Shown here one piece after another: positions 62,761 to 64,000 of a stretch of DNA of 64,000 nt (position 1 is its first letter; the number at the start of each line of letters is the position of its first letter). Location of the stretch: positions 186,001 through 250,000 of the forward strand of contig NZ_MRCB01000001.1 in NCBI RefSeq assembly GCF_001904635.1, given 5' to 3'. The notes under the pieces were generated by a model, which was not told where the DNA came from, ran no database searches, and saw only the letters and a program-made list of their open reading frames with translations. Made by a program: the position numbers and the translations under genes. This stretch comes from Hydrococcus rivularis NIES-593 (GTDB lineage Bacteria; Cyanobacteriota; Cyanobacteriia; Cyanobacteriales; Microcystaceae).

Positions 62761-64000
62761 ATGTCTCTTCCCATTCGCAACGTCGCTATCATTGCCCACG
62801 TCGATCACGGCAAAACTACCCTTGTCGATGCCCTTCTCAAACAGTCCGGAATTTTCCGCGAAGGGGAAGACGTGCCTACTTGCGTCATGGACTCCAACGA
62901 CCTCGAACGGGAACGGGGCATCACAATTCTGGCAAAAAACACTGCCGTTCGCTACAAGGATACTTTAATCAATATCGTTGACACTCCCGGACACGCCGAT
63001 TTTGGCGGCGAAGTCGAACGGGTTTTGGGAATGGTGGATGGCTGCATTCTAATTGTCGATGCCAATGAAGGTCCCATGCCCCAAACTCGGTTCGTACTCA
63101 AAAAAGCCCTAGAAAAAGGTTTGCGTCCTATCGTCGTCGTTAACAAAATCGATCGCCCTCAAGCCGAACCCGACCGGGCAGTTGATAAAGTCTTCGATTT
63201 ATTCGTAGAATTAGGGGCAGATGACGATCAATGCGACTTTACGACTCTGTATGCTTCTGGTTTAGCGGGTTTCGCCAAAGAGAACCTAGAAGACGAAGGG
63301 AAAGATATGCAGCCCCTCTTTGAAGCCATCCTGCACCACGTAGCCCCACCAGCCGGCGATCCCAACAAACCCTTACAATTGCAAGTGACCACCCTGGACT
63401 ATTCTGAATATTTAGGGCGAATCGTCATTGGCAGAATTCACAACGGGGTACTCAAAGCAGGACAGCAAGCGGCACTGATCAAAGATACGGGCGAGATTAT
63501 CAAAGCCAAAATCACAAAATTGCTGGGATTTGAAGGTCTAAAACGCGTCGAGTTGACAGAAGCCAGTGCGGGTAATATCGTCGCAGTAGCTGGGTTTGCC
63601 GATGCCAATATTGGCGAGACAATTACTTCTCCCGAAGATCCGCAGGCATTGCCCTTGATTAAGGTAGACGAACCTACCTTACAGATGACCTTCTCGGTCA
63701 ACGATTCTCCCTTCGCCGGACAAGAGGGGAACTTTGTTACTTCTCGACAACTGCGCGATCGCCTTTTCCGAGAACTGGAAACCAACGTTGCCCTACGAGT
63801 AGAAGAAACGGACTCTGCTGACAAATTTATGGTTTCTGGACGGGGCGAACTCCATCTAGGCATCCTCATTGAAACCATGCGTCGGGAAGGATATGAATTC
63901 CAAGTCTCCCAGCCTCAAGTCATCTACCGCGAAATCAACGGTCAGCCCTGCGAACCTTTTGAATATCTCGTTCTAGACGTTCCCGACGAAGCAGTTGGTT
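62761..64000 (+). CDS. typA: Ribosome-associated GTPase TypA/BipA (partial)
   Basis: The first 413 codons of about 600 are inside the window; the 3' end is beyond the edge. Translation GTPase implicated in ribosome assembly and stress response. Seen: G1 [15 protein letters not shown]2 region [14 protein letters not shown]3 [15 protein letters not shown]4 NKIDRPQA, then domains II ([17 protein letters not shown]) and the start of domain III ([11 protein letters not shown]). Start ATG 62761 lacks a Shine-Dalgarno sequence (TTCCTATG), like its DUF4327 neighbours. Confidence 0.96.
   Translation, partial: MSLPIRNVAIIAHVDHGKTTLVDALLKQSGIFREGEDVPTCVMDSNDLERERGITILAKNTAVRYKDTLINIVDTPGHADFGGEVERVLGMVDGCILIVDANEGPMPQTRFVLKKALEKGLRPIVVVNKIDRPQAEPDRAVDKVFDLFVELGADDDQCDFTTLYASGLAGFAKENLEDEGKDMQPLFEAILHHVAPPAGDPNKPLQLQVTTLDYSEYLGRIVIGRIHNGVLKAGQQAALIKDTGEIIKAKITKLLGFEGLKRVELTEASAGNIVAVAGFADANIGETITSPEDPQALPLIKVDEPTLQMTFSVNDSPFAGQEGNFVTSRQLRDRLFRELETNVALRVEETDSADKFMVSGRGELHLGILIETMRREGYEFQVSQPQVIYREINGQPCEPFEYLVLDVPDEAVG

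Overview
The window is cyanobacterial chromosome. The HIP1 octamer GCGATCGC recurs throughout. The gene set is also cyanobacterial: petG, cytochrome cM, the carotene hydroxylase crtR, ycf35, the ARC6-like division gene ftn2/zipN, sufR-sufBCDS, a DUF1995 gene and two DUF4327 genes. A hetC-like exporter and a hetP-like gene point to a morphologically complex lineage (baeocystous or filamentous) or a relative of one. The genus cannot be fixed from this window. One tRNA (His) is present. There is no rRNA, prophage, transposase gene or CRISPR array.

Layout: 1-8.1 kb carries the end of a roadblock-like gene, an ammonium transporter, and a hetC-like peptidase/ABC exporter, HlyD-type adaptor and HetP-like protein in a row. 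8.1-16.7 kb holds a two-domain PPK2 enzyme, galE, a lipoprotein, an InrS-like metal sensor, a DUF1995 gene, a NifS-type desulfurase, aroE, yiaA, and a DUF2997-ycf35-ferredoxin operon. 17-25.7 kb has a saccharopine-dehydrogenase-like gene, a broken acpH, crtR, pyrD, a PEP-CTERM protein, cytM, petG, tsaE, yvcK and ruvC. 25.8-37.5 kb has ftn2, pdhA, secA, a DUF3365-HAMP protein facing a PhnD-like lipoprotein, hsp20, ychF and a spherulin-4-like lipoprotein. 37.5-45 kb has a VOC remnant, a PerR-like Fur protein, sufE, tRNA-His, a cupin, an ArsA/Get3-HSP20 ATPase, wecB and an orphan UgpC-type ATPase. 45-51.5 kb is the iron-sulfur locus: a copper chaperone, a small conserved gene and sufR, divergent from sufBCDS, with a readable promoter and two operator-like palindromes. 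51.9-64 kb has DUF1997, an SDR protein, bioY-lspA, a glycosyltransferase, an MFS exporter, a pentapeptide-repeat membrane protein, the two DUF4327 paralogs, and typA running off the right edge.

Iron-sulfur supply is the main functional theme. The SUF machinery with its regulator, a separate SufE, a second type of cysteine desulfurase, a ferredoxin and a peroxide/iron-type Fur regulator all lie in the window. The most distinctive items are the hetC-hlyD-hetP cluster, the twice-frameshifted acpH, the 51-bp duplication in the ferredoxin N-terminus, and two 115-bp MITE-like copies with matching terminal inverted repeats. Several intergenic low-complexity repeat families also stand out; two of their copies run into start codons of SUF-locus genes.
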